A stretch of DNA of 58,241 nucleotides, taken from Pseudomonadota bacterium (GTDB taxonomy: Bacteria > Pseudomonadota > Alphaproteobacteria > Rhizobiales > Xanthobacteraceae). Shown here piece by piece: positions 36,136-45,557 of the stretch. The notes beneath the pieces are model-generated. The model had not been told where the DNA came from. It worked only from the letters and a program-made list of their open reading frames with translations, and made no database searches. A program made the position numbers and the translations under genes. The first letter of the stretch is position 1; every line of letters starts with the position of its first letter. The stretch is taken from positions 1-58,241 of the forward strand of contig JAFEFL010000028.1 in the NCBI GenBank assembly GCA_018240595.1. The letters are read 5' to 3'.

Positions 36136-37344
36136 CTACCGTGCCGGCGTCACGCCCAGTTTTTCCAGCAGCGCGGTCGTCGGATTGCCGTCCAGCACCA
36201 TGCCGTGTTTCTTCTGCTCGGCGCGAATGTAATCGCGGATATCGAAATCGATGTGCCCCTCGAAATCCCCGACCTTGTAGCCGAGCGTGGCGAGCTTCTT
36301 CTGCAGGGCGATGCGGGCATCGCGCGATAGCGGGTGGTCATCCTTCGGCCAAGCGGCGCGTATCGGGGGCCCGCCATGCAGCCGGTCGGCGAGATGGCCG
36401 ACCGCGATCGCGTAGGCGTCGGAGTTGTTATACTCCTTCAGCACCAGGAAATTGCCGGTCACGATGAATGCCGGGCCCTTGGCGCCGCTCGGAAAGAACA
36501 GGACGGGCTGCATCGTCGTCTGCTCATCGCGAGGGAACGCCTTGCCGTCGGCGCGGCGCACGCCAAGTCTGGTCCATTCGGCGAAAGTGGCGCGGCTCCT
36601 CATGGTGTCGAAGCCGCTCGGCACCGTGACCTCGAAGCCCCAGGGCAGATCGCTGCGCCACTTCCAGGCGTGCAGATAGTTCGCCGTGGAGGCGAGCACG
36701 TCCGGCACGTTGTTCCACAGGTCGGCGCGACCATCGCCCGAAAAGTCGATGGCGTAATCGACGACGTTCGACGGCATGAACTGCGACTGACCCATGGCGC
36801 CGGCCCATGACGACACCATTTGCGGCCGGGGAAAGCCGTTTTTCTGCATGATGCCCATCGCGACGATGAGCTCGTTGCGGAAATAGGGGTGGCGATACTT
36901 GATGAAGGCCAGCGTCGCCAGCGAACGAAACACGTCCCATTTGTCCTTGGCCGCGCCGTAGTCGGTTTCCATGCCCCACAGCGACACCAGGATCCAGCGC
37001 TCGACGGCGAACTTCTTTTCCACCGCGACCAACGTCTTCGACCATTCCGCGACCTTGGCTTCGCCGCGCTTGATGCGGCCCGGCGAGGCGAGCGCATTGA
37101 TGTAATCGCCGACCGGCTTGCCGTATTCCGGCTGGCGCCGCGTGGCGGCGATGACGCGCGGGTCCGGTGTGACGCCGGCCATTGCGGCGTCGAAGGTGGC
37201 GCGGGTGATGCCTTTGGCTTGGGCGTCCGGCCACAAGTCCTTGACGAAAGTGGCGAAGGACTGCTCCTCCACACGTTGCGCGAGGGCAAGCGGCGCGGCC
37301 GTCATCGCCAGGAACGCGATCAGCAGGACGCGGATGAGCGGCAC
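36136..37344 (-). CDS. Lytic murein transglycosylase (MltB-like) with peptidoglycan-binding domain
   Basis: A 402-residue periplasmic enzyme that cuts peptidoglycan glycan strands to 1,6-anhydro products. A signal peptide (LIAFLAMTAAPLALA) is followed by the SLT_2 catalytic domain, with the catalytic Glu in SLWGMETDYGA and the QSQFMPSNVVDYA segment. The last 60 or so residues (IALQKKLATLGYKVGDFEG) form a PG_binding_1 domain. It has no lipobox, so it is a soluble form. dprA ends 35 bases upstream on the same strand. Confidence 0.94.
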   Translation of the reverse strand: MPLIRVLLIAFLAMTAAPLALAQRVEEQSFATFVKDLWPDAQAKGITRATFDAAMAGVTPDPRVIAATRRQPEYGKPVGDYINALASPGRIKRGEAKVAEWSKTLVAVEKKFAVERWILVSLWGMETDYGAAKDKWDVFRSLATLAFIKYRHPYFRNELIVAMGIMQKNGFPRPQMVSSWAGAMGQSQFMPSNVVDYAIDFSGDGRADLWNNVPDVLASTANYLHAWKWRSDLPWGFEVTVPSGFDTMRSRATFAEWTRLGVRRADGKAFPRDEQTTMQPVLFFPSGAKGPAFIVTGNFLVLKEYNNSDAYAIAVGHLADRLHGGPPIRAAWPKDDHPLSRDARIALQKKLATLGYKVGDFEGHIDFDIRDYIRAEQKKHGMVLDGNPTTALLEKLGVTPAR

Positions 37345-37379
37345 GATTTGATCCGGGGTTCGATTCGAACGTTTGTATT

Positions 37380-38519
37380 CTACACCAGCGACACCAGCGC
37401 GCCGCCGTGGCGTTCCAGCCGTCCCGCCAGTTCAAGCTCAAGCAATACTGTGCGGACGATGGCCGGTGACGTGCCGGACAACCGTACCAGGTCGTCGATC
37501 GAAATCGGCGACGGGCCGAGCAGGCCGACGATGCGGCCGCGCTCGTCCTCGGCCGGCTCGTGGTCGGGCGGCAGCGGCTCGTCGTGCGCGGGCTCCTCGA
37601 TCGGTTCGATGCCGCGGCCGAGGATCGGCTCGATGGCGGCGATGACGTCGGCGGCTTCGGTGACCAACGTCGCGCCCTGCTTGAGGAGGCCGTTGGTGCC
37701 CTCGGCGCGCGGATCGAGGGGCGAGCCCGGCACGGCGAAGACCTCGCGGCCCTGCTCTCCAGCCATGCGCGCTGTGATCAGCGAGCCGGAACGCTTGGCC
37801 GCTTCGACGATGACGACGCCGACACTGAGCCCCGAGATCAGCCGATTGCGGCGGGGGAAATCATGGGCGCGCGGCTCGTGCGTGAGCGGCATCTCCGACA
37901 CCGCGGCGCCGTGGCCGAGCAAATCCTCGAGCATGGGTATGTGCTCGGCGGGATAAATATGCGCGTGGCCGCCGGCCAGTACGGCGACTGTGCCGGTGCC
38001 CTTCGAGGCGCGATGTGCGGCAGCATCGATGCCGCGCGCCAGGCCGGAGACGATCCCGTAGCCGGCCTCACCGAGATCGCGGGCAAGGGTTGCGGCGAAT
38101 TTCAAGCCGACGGCCGAGGCATTGCGCGAGCCAACGATGGCGATCAGCGGCCGCGACAGCGCGGTAATGTCGCCGCGCACAGCGATGAGTGGCGGTGCGT
38201 CGTCGATGGTCTGCAACCGCGGCGGATAATCCGGTTCGCCGAGCGCGATGAGGTCGATGCCTCGCGCGCGAGACGCATCGATCTCGGCTTGCGCATTCTC
38301 CTCAGAGCAGATCGTGGTGCGCGCCGCCCCGCCGCGGCGCGCGAGGCCTGGCAAAGCGGCGAGCGCCCCTTTGGCACCGCCATAAGCGTTTACAAGGTCG
38401 CGGAACGTGCGTGGCCCGACATTGTCGCTGCGGATCAGCCGCAACCAGTCGAGCCGCTGCTCGTCAGTGAGTTTTGTTGTGGACGCCACAGTGCCCCCGG
38501 AAGCCCCCATCGCCAGCAT
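37380..38519 (-). CDS. dprA: DNA-processing protein DprA
   Basis: A 379-residue DprA/Smf protein, which loads RecA on incoming single-stranded DNA in transformable bacteria. An N-terminal helix-hairpin-helix/SAM-like region comes first, then the Rossmann domain with [20 protein letters not shown] and [18 protein letters not shown] and GSLITA mark the core. A winged-helix DML1-like domain closes the C-terminus. It is kept in many species not known to be competent. In related genomes dprA follows plsY; here an accessory block separates them. Confidence 0.95.
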   Translation of the reverse strand: MLAMGASGGTVASTTKLTDEQRLDWLRLIRSDNVGPRTFRDLVNAYGGAKGALAALPGLARRGGAARTTICSEENAQAEIDASRARGIDLIALGEPDYPPRLQTIDDAPPLIAVRGDITALSRPLIAIVGSRNASAVGLKFAATLARDLGEAGYGIVSGLARGIDAAAHRASKGTGTVAVLAGGHAHIYPAEHIPMLEDLLGHGAAVSEMPLTHEPRAHDFPRRNRLISGLSVGVVIVEAAKRSGSLITARMAGEQGREVFAVPGSPLDPRAEGTNGLLKQGATLVTEAADVIAAIEPILGRGIEPIEEPAHDEPLPPDHEPAEDERGRIVGLLGPSPISIDDLVRLSGTSPAIVRTVLLELELAGRLERHGGALVSLV

Positions 38520-38577
38520 CGCGCAGGGGAAACGGGGCTACAACCTATAATTTAGGGCAGGTTGTAGTATCGAATGG

Positions 38578-39375
38578 CTACGGGCAAAGCTGCGGTGCCT
38601 CCAGGCGGCGCACCGCCTCGGCATAACGCGCGGGCGTCAGCTCATTGAGCGCGTCCGGTTGCAGAAGGTCCGCTGCGAGCGGGACGTCGAAGGCGATATT
38701 CCTCAGCGCCATCACGCTGCAGAAGTGGCCGTTGTCGCGCTCGACGCGCAAGCGTGTCGGGCTGAAAATGTCGCCGAAGCGCGTCGAGGCGTCCACCGAC
38801 CACCGCTTGCGGACCATATCGCCGTCACGTTCGACATAATCGAGCAGGGCGCCGGACTGCGGCTCGAAGCCGAGCGAAATCTCATAATTCTCGCCGTCGC
38901 CATGTCGGAGGACGTGATAGCGGCCATCGCTCGCAGGTCCGCACAGGGCATCGGCGTCGCCGGGCCTGGCATAGGGCACCCAGAAGCACAGATCCTCGTA
39001 GGTGAAATCGGTGCCGAGCACGCGCTGGCTTGCGCGTTCCGGGTCGACCGCGATCGGCTGCTTCGCGGTGCTGAGCTTGATGTGGATCTGCGTCGGCGCC
39101 AGGTCGTCACGGCGTTCGACCATCAGAACCGCCGTGCCGGCGAGACCGCGCGGCTCCGACAGGTGCAGCAGCGAGCGGATTTCGTCGCCCTGCAGCCGCC
39201 AGAGGTGGTCGATGACATAGCTCGAGATCGGGGCGCCGCCGGTGAAGACGTCGATGCTGACGCGGCGGATGCCCGTGGCGCCGATGGCGCGGTGACAATG
39301 CCGTGACCACGCCGCGATCCAGTCGTGCCCTGGGCGGTCGATCGACGCCATCGTCATGGGACGCTCCATCTCCAT
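38578..39375 (-). CDS. LolA-like outer-membrane lipoprotein-sorting domain protein without signal peptide
   Basis: A 265-residue protein. The segment LGTDFTYEDL (about residue 120) and the SPTRLRVERDNG strand near the end are typical of the 'LolA-like' sorting-protein domain (PF17131 type), whose usual members are exported. This one begins with a soluble segment (DWIAAWSRHCHRAIG) and shows no signal peptide. The start may be 39375 or the ATG at 39357. It is divergent from the ABC1-type kinase across 47 bases, which suggests shared control. Confidence 0.65.
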   Translation of the reverse strand: MEMERPMTMASIDRPGHDWIAAWSRHCHRAIGATGIRRVSIDVFTGGAPISSYVIDHLWRLQGDEIRSLLHLSEPRGLAGTAVLMVERRDDLAPTQIHIKLSTAKQPIAVDPERASQRVLGTDFTYEDLCFWVPYARPGDADALCGPASDGRYHVLRHGDGENYEISLGFEPQSGALLDYVERDGDMVRKRWSVDASTRFGDIFSPTRLRVERDNGHFCSVMALRNIAFDVPLAADLLQPDALNELTPARYAEAVRRLEAPQLCP

Positions 39376-39422
39376 CCTTCGGAAGCGTAGTCCGCATTTT
39401 TAAACATCTGCCGGAAATATAC

Positions 39423-40733
39423 ATGTCGGTTCTCGTGGCGCCCGCAGTGAGTTCGGCGCGAGAAGGGAGGCGGCGCATTGCGCGCCCGCGCCGCACCGGA
39501 CGCGCCATGCGGGCCAGCGCGGCTGGTTTCGCCACGATCGTGCTGGCCGCGCTCGCGATGTCGCTGCGCCGGTGGCGGCGTCTGCGGCGCGTCAAAACGA
39601 TGCTGGGCCGCTTGTGCGTAGTCTCGGTCGAAGGCGGCGGCGGCGCCCTCATCAAGCTGGCACAGGTGCTCGGCACCCGCGAAGACCTGTTCGATGCCGC
39701 GTTCCTCAGGCCCTTTGCCGCCGTACACGACCGCGTGCCGCCGGTGGCCTTCGACGTGCTGACGGCGGCGCTGCCTGCCGCCGTGACCGCCGATCTGTCG
39801 GCGCGACTGGGGAAAGTGCCGGCGATGCCTTTTGCCGGCGGCTCGGTGGCGCAGGTGTTCCGTGCCGACGGCGTCGTCGCCGGTCCGCCACTCGCCATCA
39901 AAATCGTCGATCCGAATAAGCGCCGCGAAACCATCGCCGACATCCTGGTGATGCGGCGCATGCTGCGGCTGATCCAGAAGCTCGGGCCCTTGCGCCGCAT
40001 TCCGCTGGCCGAGGCCTTTCATCTGATGTCGAGGCAGGTCGCGCTGCAATTCGACATGTGCCGCGAGGCGCGGTTTCACCAGCGCTGCCATGACGTCTTC
40101 CGCGACCGCAACGACGTGCGCTGTCCGCGGCTCGTCCTCTCCGGGCAGAAGTACTGGCTCGGCATGGAGTACCTGGCCGGCGTGCACCGCATCGACGCCG
40201 AACCGGATTCCGACCGGCGCGCGCGCTGCGTCATGACCGCGACGCGCGTGCTGTTCGAGATGATCTTTCGTCACGGCGTCGTGCACGGCGACTTCCATCC
40301 CGGCAATATCCTGATGGATGGCGCGGGCCGCCTCGTCATTCTCGACTTCGGTCTCGCCTTCTGTCTGAACCAGCGCGAACGGCGCAATCTGGCGCGGTTT
40401 TTCCTGGCGATCGCGACCAACAATGCGGATCTGGCGGCCGACGTCATGATCGAGACGGCGCGCGTCGTGCCGCCCGATCTCGATGCTGCGAGCCTGCGCC
40501 AGGCAGCCGCGGTGTTTCTCGAACGGGTGTCGGGACGCAGCGCCGGCGAATTCGCGCTGGCGGGCTTTACCCAGGAGCTGTTTCTGGTCCAGAGCCGCCA
40601 CGGCATTGTCTCGACCACGGAATTCGCGCTGCCGATGCTGGCGCTGCTCACGCTCGAAGGCAGCGTCAAGCGCTGGTGTCCGTCGCTGGACTTCCAGCGC
40701 GAGGCGCTGCCCTATGTCGTCGAGGCGCTGTGA
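39423..40733 (+). CDS. Divergent ABC1/UbiB-family kinase-like protein with N-terminal membrane segment
   Basis: A 436-residue protein-kinase-like ATPase of the UbiB/ADCK family. A hydrophobic segment (AAGFATIVLAALAMSL, about 34-50) precedes the domain. The KxGQ motif reads KLAQ (in ALIKLAQVLGTREDLF) and the Ala-rich loop AAAS reads AGGS (in PFAGGSVAQVF). The catalytic Lys (LAIKIVD), HGDFHPGNIL and LDFGL are intact. The ATG at 39423 after CCGGAAA is preferred to 39303. No ubiquinone genes are near. It may be a membrane-bound ATPase, not the housekeeping UbiB. Confidence 0.8.
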   Translation: MSVLVAPAVSSAREGRRRIARPRRTGRAMRASAAGFATIVLAALAMSLRRWRRLRRVKTMLGRLCVVSVEGGGGALIKLAQVLGTREDLFDAAFLRPFAAVHDRVPPVAFDVLTAALPAAVTADLSARLGKVPAMPFAGGSVAQVFRADGVVAGPPLAIKIVDPNKRRETIADILVMRRMLRLIQKLGPLRRIPLAEAFHLMSRQVALQFDMCREARFHQRCHDVFRDRNDVRCPRLVLSGQKYWLGMEYLAGVHRIDAEPDSDRRARCVMTATRVLFEMIFRHGVVHGDFHPGNILMDGAGRLVILDFGLAFCLNQRERRNLARFFLAIATNNADLAADVMIETARVVPPDLDAASLRQAAAVFLERVSGRSAGEFALAGFTQELFLVQSRHGIVSTTEFALPMLALLTLEGSVKRWCPSLDFQREALPYVVEAL

Positions 40734-40790
40734 CGGAGCGGAACGAGGCGGGCGGCGTCGGAGCGGCCGCAGCCCTTCCCACGGGCGCCG

Positions 40791-41342
40791 CTACTGCTGC
40801 ACCAGCGCCTTCTGCACCATCAGATCGCGCCAGGCGACCACGGCCTTGTGCAGCGTGCCGACGGCACGCTTGCTCTGCGCGTCGACCAGTTTCACTGGTG
40901 CAATGCTCGTGGTCTTTTCATCGCCGATCGGCGGCACGGTGTCGACCGTGGACTGCAACTGCACCGGCTCGGCCGAATGCAGCAGCAGACCGTGCTGCGG
41001 CATCGCCACACGCATGGCGATCGATGCTGCGCACTTGCCGGCCGTCACCACGCCGAATGACGGCACCGAACGGTCGAGTGTGACACGGACCGGTCCGAAC
41101 ACCTTGCTCTCGCCGGTCAGGCTGAGATTGGTGAACTGCGCGGCCACGGTGGCGCTCTCCCAATCGGCGGCGCTTTTGCCGTGGCCGACGAGCGGCACGG
41201 TACGATGCGCTTCAAGTTCGCCCTTCAGCAGCACGGTGTCCTTGCCGACACCATCCACCTCGTAGGTTTCGTTGATCGTGATTTCGACGACATCGACGCC
41301 GGCTGGCGGCAGCGTGTGCCGCTTCACTTGGATTGCGGGCAT
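40791..41342 (-). CDS. Conserved hypothetical protein (183 residues)
   Basis: A soluble protein without a signal peptide, with an alternating beta-strand pattern (VEITINETYEV, VLLKGELEAHR, VAAQFTNLSLTGES) and one Cys in TAGKCAASIAMRV. I do not recognise a characterised family with certainty; it may be one of the DUF families restricted to Hyphomicrobiales. The ATG at 41342 has a GGAGA upstream. It converges on the kinase gene with a 57-base gap and belongs to the accessory block inserted between dprA and plsY. Confidence 0.7.
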   Translation of the reverse strand: MPAIQVKRHTLPPAGVDVVEITINETYEVDGVGKDTVLLKGELEAHRTVPLVGHGKSAADWESATVAAQFTNLSLTGESKVFGPVRVTLDRSVPSFGVVTAGKCAASIAMRVAMPQHGLLLHSAEPVQLQSTVDTVPPIGDEKTTSIAPVKLVDAQSKRAVGTLHKAVVAWRDLMVQKALVQQ

Positions 41343-41527
41343 GAATCTCTCCTGGGTTCGACGACGGGTTCGAGGTCCGACCCTCGAGTTTCGCGTGATC
41401 AGGCTAGCGCAGCGGGTGCCGGCGCTCTTCTTTCAGATTGCCAATTTGACAGAGGTTGAACTGCCGTGGCGCGATGCACAGCCGCACCGCTGCATCACGG
41501 CAAGATCACGAAGCGATGGCTGTGGGG

Positions 41528-42121
41528 CTACTTCTTCCCGATCTTGCCTTCGGTGCCGTTCAGCAGGCGCTGAATATTGGCGCGGTGCATGATCCAGAGA
41601 AGGATGCCGAGCAGGAAGAACAACGCCGCAGGACCGGGGTCGCCGAGGCCGAGCAGGGCGATCGGCGTCAGCGCCGAGGCGACGAGCGCCGACAGCGACG
41701 AGTAGCGCGACAGGAAGGCGACGACGAGCCAGATGCCGCAGAAGACCAGCGCGCCCGGCCAGGCGAGCCCGATCAGGAGGCCGATATAGGTGGCGACACC
41801 CTTGCCGCCCTTGAAGCCGAGCCAAACCGGGAAGAGATGGCCGAGAAAGGCGCCTAATCCGGCGACCAGCGCCGTTTCATGACCGGCGGCGTGCTGCGCG
41901 GCGAGTACGGCGAGTGTGCCCTTGAGCGCGTCGCACAACAGCGTCGCCGCCGCGAGACCCTTGCGGCCGGTGCGCAGCACATTGGTGGCGCCGATATTGC
42001 CCGAGCCGATCGAACGCAGGTCCTCGGTGCCGGCCAGCCTGGTAAAGATCAGGCCGAACGGGATCGAGCCGAGCAGATAGCCGCACAGCAGAGCGAGAAG
42101 GAGGCTGAGCGGTCCGCTCAT
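41528..42121 (-). CDS. plsY: Acyl-phosphate:glycerol-3-phosphate acyltransferase
   Basis: A 197-residue inner-membrane enzyme that makes lysophosphatidic acid from acyl phosphate and glycerol 3-phosphate. The three conserved motifs are visible: GSIPFGLIF (about 18-26), the glycerophosphate-site [14 protein letters not shown] (about 37-50) and [10 protein letters not shown]. Five membrane helices fit the family. Its start overlaps the pyrC stop by 4 bases, so plsY is the last gene of a pyrB-pyrC-plsY operon. Confidence 0.96.
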   Translation of the reverse strand: MSGPLSLLLALLCGYLLGSIPFGLIFTRLAGTEDLRSIGSGNIGATNVLRTGRKGLAAATLLCDALKGTLAVLAAQHAAGHETALVAGLGAFLGHLFPVWLGFKGGKGVATYIGLLIGLAWPGALVFCGIWLVVAFLSRYSSLSALVASALTPIALLGLGDPGPAALFFLLGILLWIMHRANIQRLLNGTEGKIGKK

Positions 42122-43416
42122 AGGGATTCATAAATGGTGCGGCCGGTAACGATGGTGCGCACCACACGCCCGGTCATGCGCGCTTCGTCGAACGGTGTGT
42201 TCTTACACTTGGACTTCAGTTCGTCGGGATTGACGATCCACGGCACATCCGGATCGATGACAATGACGTCGGCCGGCGCGCCGGCGCGCAAGGTGCCGCC
42301 GGGAAGGCCGAGCAATTCGGCCGGCCGCGTCGACATCGCGCGCAGCAAGACCGGCAGCGTGACGTCGCCGGAATGCACCAGCCGCAAGCCGGCCGACAGC
42401 ATGGTCTCGAGTCCGATGGCGCCGGCGGCGGCTTCGGCGAAAGGCAGGCGCTTGGTCTCGACGTCCTGCGGATTGTGGTCCGACATGATGACGTCGATCA
42501 GCCCGTCATTGAGCGCGGCGACCAGCGCGTTGCGGTCGTCCTCGGCGCGCAGCGGCGGCTTAACCTTGAGGAAGGTGCGGTACGAGCCGATGTCGTTCTC
42601 GTTGAGCGTCAGATGATTGATCGAAGCCGCGGCGGTGACGTCGAGGCCGGAATCCTTGGCCTGGCGCAGCACCGCCAGCGAGCCAGCGCAAGTGATCGAG
42701 GCAGCGTGGTAACGGCCCTTGGTCAGCGCGACGAGACGCATGTCGCGCTCGAGCATGATGGTCTCGGCCGCGGGCGGGATGCCAAGCAGGCCGAGGCGGG
42801 CGGCGTACTCGCCTTCGTTCATGACGCCGTCGCCGTTGAGATCCGGGTCCTCGGTGTGGTGCACGATCAGCGCGTCGAAGTCGCGGGCGTAAGTCAGCGC
42901 GCGGCGCATCACCTGGGCGTTGGTGACGCTCTTGGTGCCGTCGGTGAAGGCGACGGCACCGGCGGCCTTGAGCAGGCCGAGCTCGGTCATCTCGTGGCCT
43001 TCGAGTCGCTTGGTCAGCGCCGCCATCGGCGCGACGTGAACGATGGCGGTGTCCCGGGCGCGGCGCAGTACGAAATCGACCGTGGCCGGGTCGTCGATGG
43101 CCGGCGAGGTGTCCGGCTGGCAAACGATGGTGGTAACGCCGCCGGCGGCGGCGGCCTGGCTCGCCGAAGCGAAGGTTTCGCGATAGGTGGCGCCCGGTTC
43201 GCCGATGAAGGCGCGCATATCGACGAGGCCGGGCGCGATCACCTTGTCGCGGCAGTCGATGACCTCGGTGCCTTCCGGCACGCCGGCGGCGCCGATGCCT
43301 TTCTTGGCCTCGCGGATGATGCCGTCGGCGATCAGCAAGTCGCCGATGATGTCGAGATCGCGCGACGGATCGATGATCCGCGCGTTGGCGAGCAGAACGG
43401 GGCGCGCCTCACGCAT
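42118..43416 (-). CDS. pyrC: Dihydroorotase homologue, probably the non-catalytic PyrC' type
   Basis: A 432-residue amidohydrolase of the class I dihydroorotase family, encoded with pyrB. The metal-binding HxH after strand 1 is missing: [11 protein letters not shown] at about residues 66-76, where active enzymes have DxHxHxREPG. Later ligands are altered too ([10 protein letters not shown], and [11 protein letters not shown]). In Pseudomonas, an inactive homologue (PyrC') is required for aspartate carbamoyltransferase assembly, and this fits that type. It overlaps pyrB by 8 bases and plsY by 4. A catalytic dihydroorotase would then be encoded elsewhere. Confidence 0.88.
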   Translation of the reverse strand: MREARPVLLANARIIDPSRDLDIIGDLLIADGIIREAKKGIGAAGVPEGTEVIDCRDKVIAPGLVDMRAFIGEPGATYRETFASASQAAAAGGVTTIVCQPDTSPAIDDPATVDFVLRRARDTAIVHVAPMAALTKRLEGHEMTELGLLKAAGAVAFTDGTKSVTNAQVMRRALTYARDFDALIVHHTEDPDLNGDGVMNEGEYAARLGLLGIPPAAETIMLERDMRLVALTKGRYHAASITCAGSLAVLRQAKDSGLDVTAAASINHLTLNENDIGSYRTFLKVKPPLRAEDDRNALVAALNDGLIDVIMSDHNPQDVETKRLPFAEAAAGAIGLETMLSAGLRLVHSGDVTLPVLLRAMSTRPAELLGLPGGTLRAGAPADVIVIDPDVPWIVNPDELKSKCKNTPFDEARMTGRVVRTIVTGRTIYESL

Positions 43417-44362
43417 TCGGCAAATTCCTCGACAGTGCTTCGAGCACCGCCATGCGGATGGCGACGCCCATTTCGACCTGCTCGCGGATCAGCGACTGTG
43501 CGCCGTCGGCGACAATGGAGTCGATCTCGACGCCGCGGTTCATCGGGCCGGGGTGCATCACCAGCGCGTCCTTTTTGGCGTAGGACAGCTTCTTCTGGTC
43601 GAGCCCCCAATAGTTGAAATATTCGGACACCGACGGCACGAAGGAACCGTTCATGCGTTCGCGCTGCAGGCGGAGCATCATGACGATGTCGGCGTCGGCC
43701 AGACCCTCGCGCATGTCGCGCGCAACTTCGACGCCCATGCGCTCGATGCCGGGCGGCAGCAGCGTCGAGGGTGCGACGACGCGGACCCGCGCGCCCATGG
43801 CGTTGAGTAGGATGATGTTCGAGCGCGCGACGCGCGAATGCAGGATGTCGCCGCAGATGACGACCAGCAGGCCTTCGATGCGGCCCTTGTTGCGGCGGAT
43901 GGTGAGGGCGTCGAGCAGCGCCTGGGTAGGATGTTCGTGCGTGCCGTCGCCGGCATTGATCACCGAACAGTCCAGCTTCGAAGCGAGCAGTTCCACCGCG
44001 CCGGACGCGTGGTGCCGCACCACCAGAATGTCGGGGTGCATGGCGTTGAGTGTCATCGCGGTGTCGATCAGCGTCTCGCCCTTGTTCATCGAGGACGAAG
44101 AGGCCGACATGTTCATGACGTCGGCGCCGAGCCGCTTGCCGGCGAGTTCGAACGAGGCCTGAGTGCGCGTCGAGTTCTCGAAGAACATGTTGACCTGCGT
44201 GCGTCCGCGCAGCGAGGCCTTCTTCTTGTCGATCTGACGGTTGAGGGCGACGAATTCCTCGCCGAGGTCCAGCAGCCCGGTGATTTCGGTGGCCGAAAGG
44301 CCTTCGATCCCCAGCAAATGACGACGGCTGAGGACGAATGAGGATTTCGGCGTGCTGGTCAT
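43409..44362 (-). CDS. pyrB: Aspartate carbamoyltransferase catalytic subunit
   Basis: A 317-residue enzyme for the first committed step of pyrimidine synthesis. The carbamoyl-phosphate site [13 protein letters not shown] (about 58-70), the SSSMNKGE loop and [12 protein letters not shown] are intact. I chose the ATG at 44362, the family start; the frame runs open to 44689 without reason. pyrC overlaps its 3' end by 8 bases. No pyrI regulatory subunit is present, consistent with a PyrB-PyrC' complex. Confidence 0.96.
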   Translation of the reverse strand: MTSTPKSSFVLSRRHLLGIEGLSATEITGLLDLGEEFVALNRQIDKKKASLRGRTQVNMFFENSTRTQASFELAGKRLGADVMNMSASSSSMNKGETLIDTAMTLNAMHPDILVVRHHASGAVELLASKLDCSVINAGDGTHEHPTQALLDALTIRRNKGRIEGLLVVICGDILHSRVARSNIILLNAMGARVRVVAPSTLLPPGIERMGVEVARDMREGLADADIVMMLRLQRERMNGSFVPSVSEYFNYWGLDQKKLSYAKKDALVMHPGPMNRGVEIDSIVADGAQSLIREQVEMGVAIRMAVLEALSRNLPNA

Positions 44363-44522
44363 TAAAGGCAGTTCTATAGGCGCGCGGCCCGGCCCCGGCA
44401 AGGCCGGTTCCCGCTCGTCCACAGGGCTGCTCACGGCGTCGTTAACGCACTTTGGCGGAACTGGCGCGATGCCTCGCGAATTGACCGTGCGAATGCCCGA
44501 CAGGCGGGCGATGGAGGCATCA

Positions 44523-44897
44523 ATGCGGAATTTTGGCAAGATTGCGATTGCGGCGGCCTTGTTGGGGGCCACGGCTCTGGCTGCGGCGACCCCGAGTGAA
44601 GCGCGTGACGGCCGCAACACAGCGGCGGCGATCGGCTTCGGCGCCGGCGCGCTCGTCGGCGCGGCGGCCGCGTCTTCGGCTAACAACAACTACTATTACG
44701 GTTCGGGCTACTACGAGCCTGGCTATGCCTACGAGCCGGGCTACGCGTATGAGCCGGCTTATGCCGATGACTATGCCTACGAACCGGCTCCGGTCTACAC
44801 CGCGCCGCGCTACCGCTACCGTGTCGGCAATACCTACGACCGGACCTGCGGCGGCAACCCGGGCAAGTCGAACTACGTGCCTTGCGGCAACAACTAA
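44523..44897 (+). CDS. Exported Tyr/Gly-rich protein with YEPGY repeats
   Basis: A 124-residue protein with a signal peptide ([17 protein letters not shown], cleaved near PSEA) and a Gly/Ala hydrophobic stretch. Next come tandem Tyr-rich repeats based on [11 protein letters not shown]-terminal [17 protein letters not shown] segment has two cysteines. GGAGG stands 6 bases before the ATG at 44523, and a terminator follows the stop. Tyr-rich envelope proteins of this kind are common in Bradyrhizobiaceae but of unknown role. Confidence 0.8.
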   Translation: MRNFGKIAIAAALLGATALAAATPSEARDGRNTAAAIGFGAGALVGAAAASSANNNYYYGSGYYEPGYAYEPGYAYEPAYADDYAYEPAPVYTAPRYRYRVGNTYDRTCGGNPGKSNYVPCGNN

Positions 44898-44922
44898 GCA
44901 GTACGGCGTGTGACGGTGAAGA

Positions 44923-44950
44923 GGGTGGGTCCGAAAAGACCCGCCCTTTT
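44923..44950 (+). terminator. Terminator after the Tyr-rich protein gene
   Basis: A 9-bp stem with one G-T wobble (44923-44931 with 44938-44946), a 6-base loop and four T residues. It lies in the gap before the convergent ruvX stop and may serve both genes. Confidence 0.8.
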
Positions 44951-44952
44951 CG

Positions 44953-45432
44953 TCATGAACGGGCGAGTATGGCAAGGCGGTCGAGCGCGCCCTGCAGGAT
45001 GAACATCGCCGCGTGCTGATCGATGACTTCGGCGCGGCGCTCGCGGCGCATGTCGGCGGCGATGAGATCGCGCTCGACCGCGGCGGTGGACAGCCGCTCG
45101 TCCCAGAGGGCGATCGGCAATTCCGACAGCTTGGAAAAATTGCGGGCGAAGGCGCGTGTCGATTGCGCGCGCGGTCCCTCCGAGCCGTCCATGTTGATCG
45201 GCAGGCCGAGGACGAAGCCTGTCGCCTTGCGTTCGGCGGCGAGCGCGATGACGCGCTGGGCATCGGCGGTGAATTGCTTGCGCGCGACGGTTTCCACGGC
45301 CGTGGCGAGCTTGCGGTCGGGGTCGCTCACGGCGACGCCGATCGTCTTGGTGCCGAGGTCGAGGCCGATCAACGCGCCGCGCGCGCCGAAATGCGGCGCG
45401 GCTTCCACCAGCGGGAGGACGAGAGCAGGCAT
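44953..45432 (-). CDS. ruvX: Holliday junction resolvase-like RuvX (YqgF)
   Basis: A 159-residue RNase H-fold protein of the YqgF family. It was first annotated as a resolvase and is now also linked to 16S rRNA 5' maturation. The first acidic motif is GLDLGTKTIGVAVSD (about 22-36). LGLPINMDGSEG and a C-terminal VIDQHAAMFIL follow, with the last catalytic Asp. The ATG at 45432 is the family-like start; the frame goes on to 45570. Confidence 0.92.
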   Translation of the reverse strand: MPALVLPLVEAAPHFGARGALIGLDLGTKTIGVAVSDPDRKLATAVETVARKQFTADAQRVIALAAERKATGFVLGLPINMDGSEGPRAQSTRAFARNFSKLSELPIALWDERLSTAAVERDLIAADMRRERRAEVIDQHAAMFILQGALDRLAILARS

Positions 45433-45557
45433 GACGGCAGCCGTAGCACGCGCGCGAACGGGGCGGCAACGCTGCCACCGCCGGCGCCGACATAGGCGCT
45501 TGGTCTGGCGCGCCGATAATGCGAAACTATCGCAGGAGTCGAACGGGGGAAGGGACG

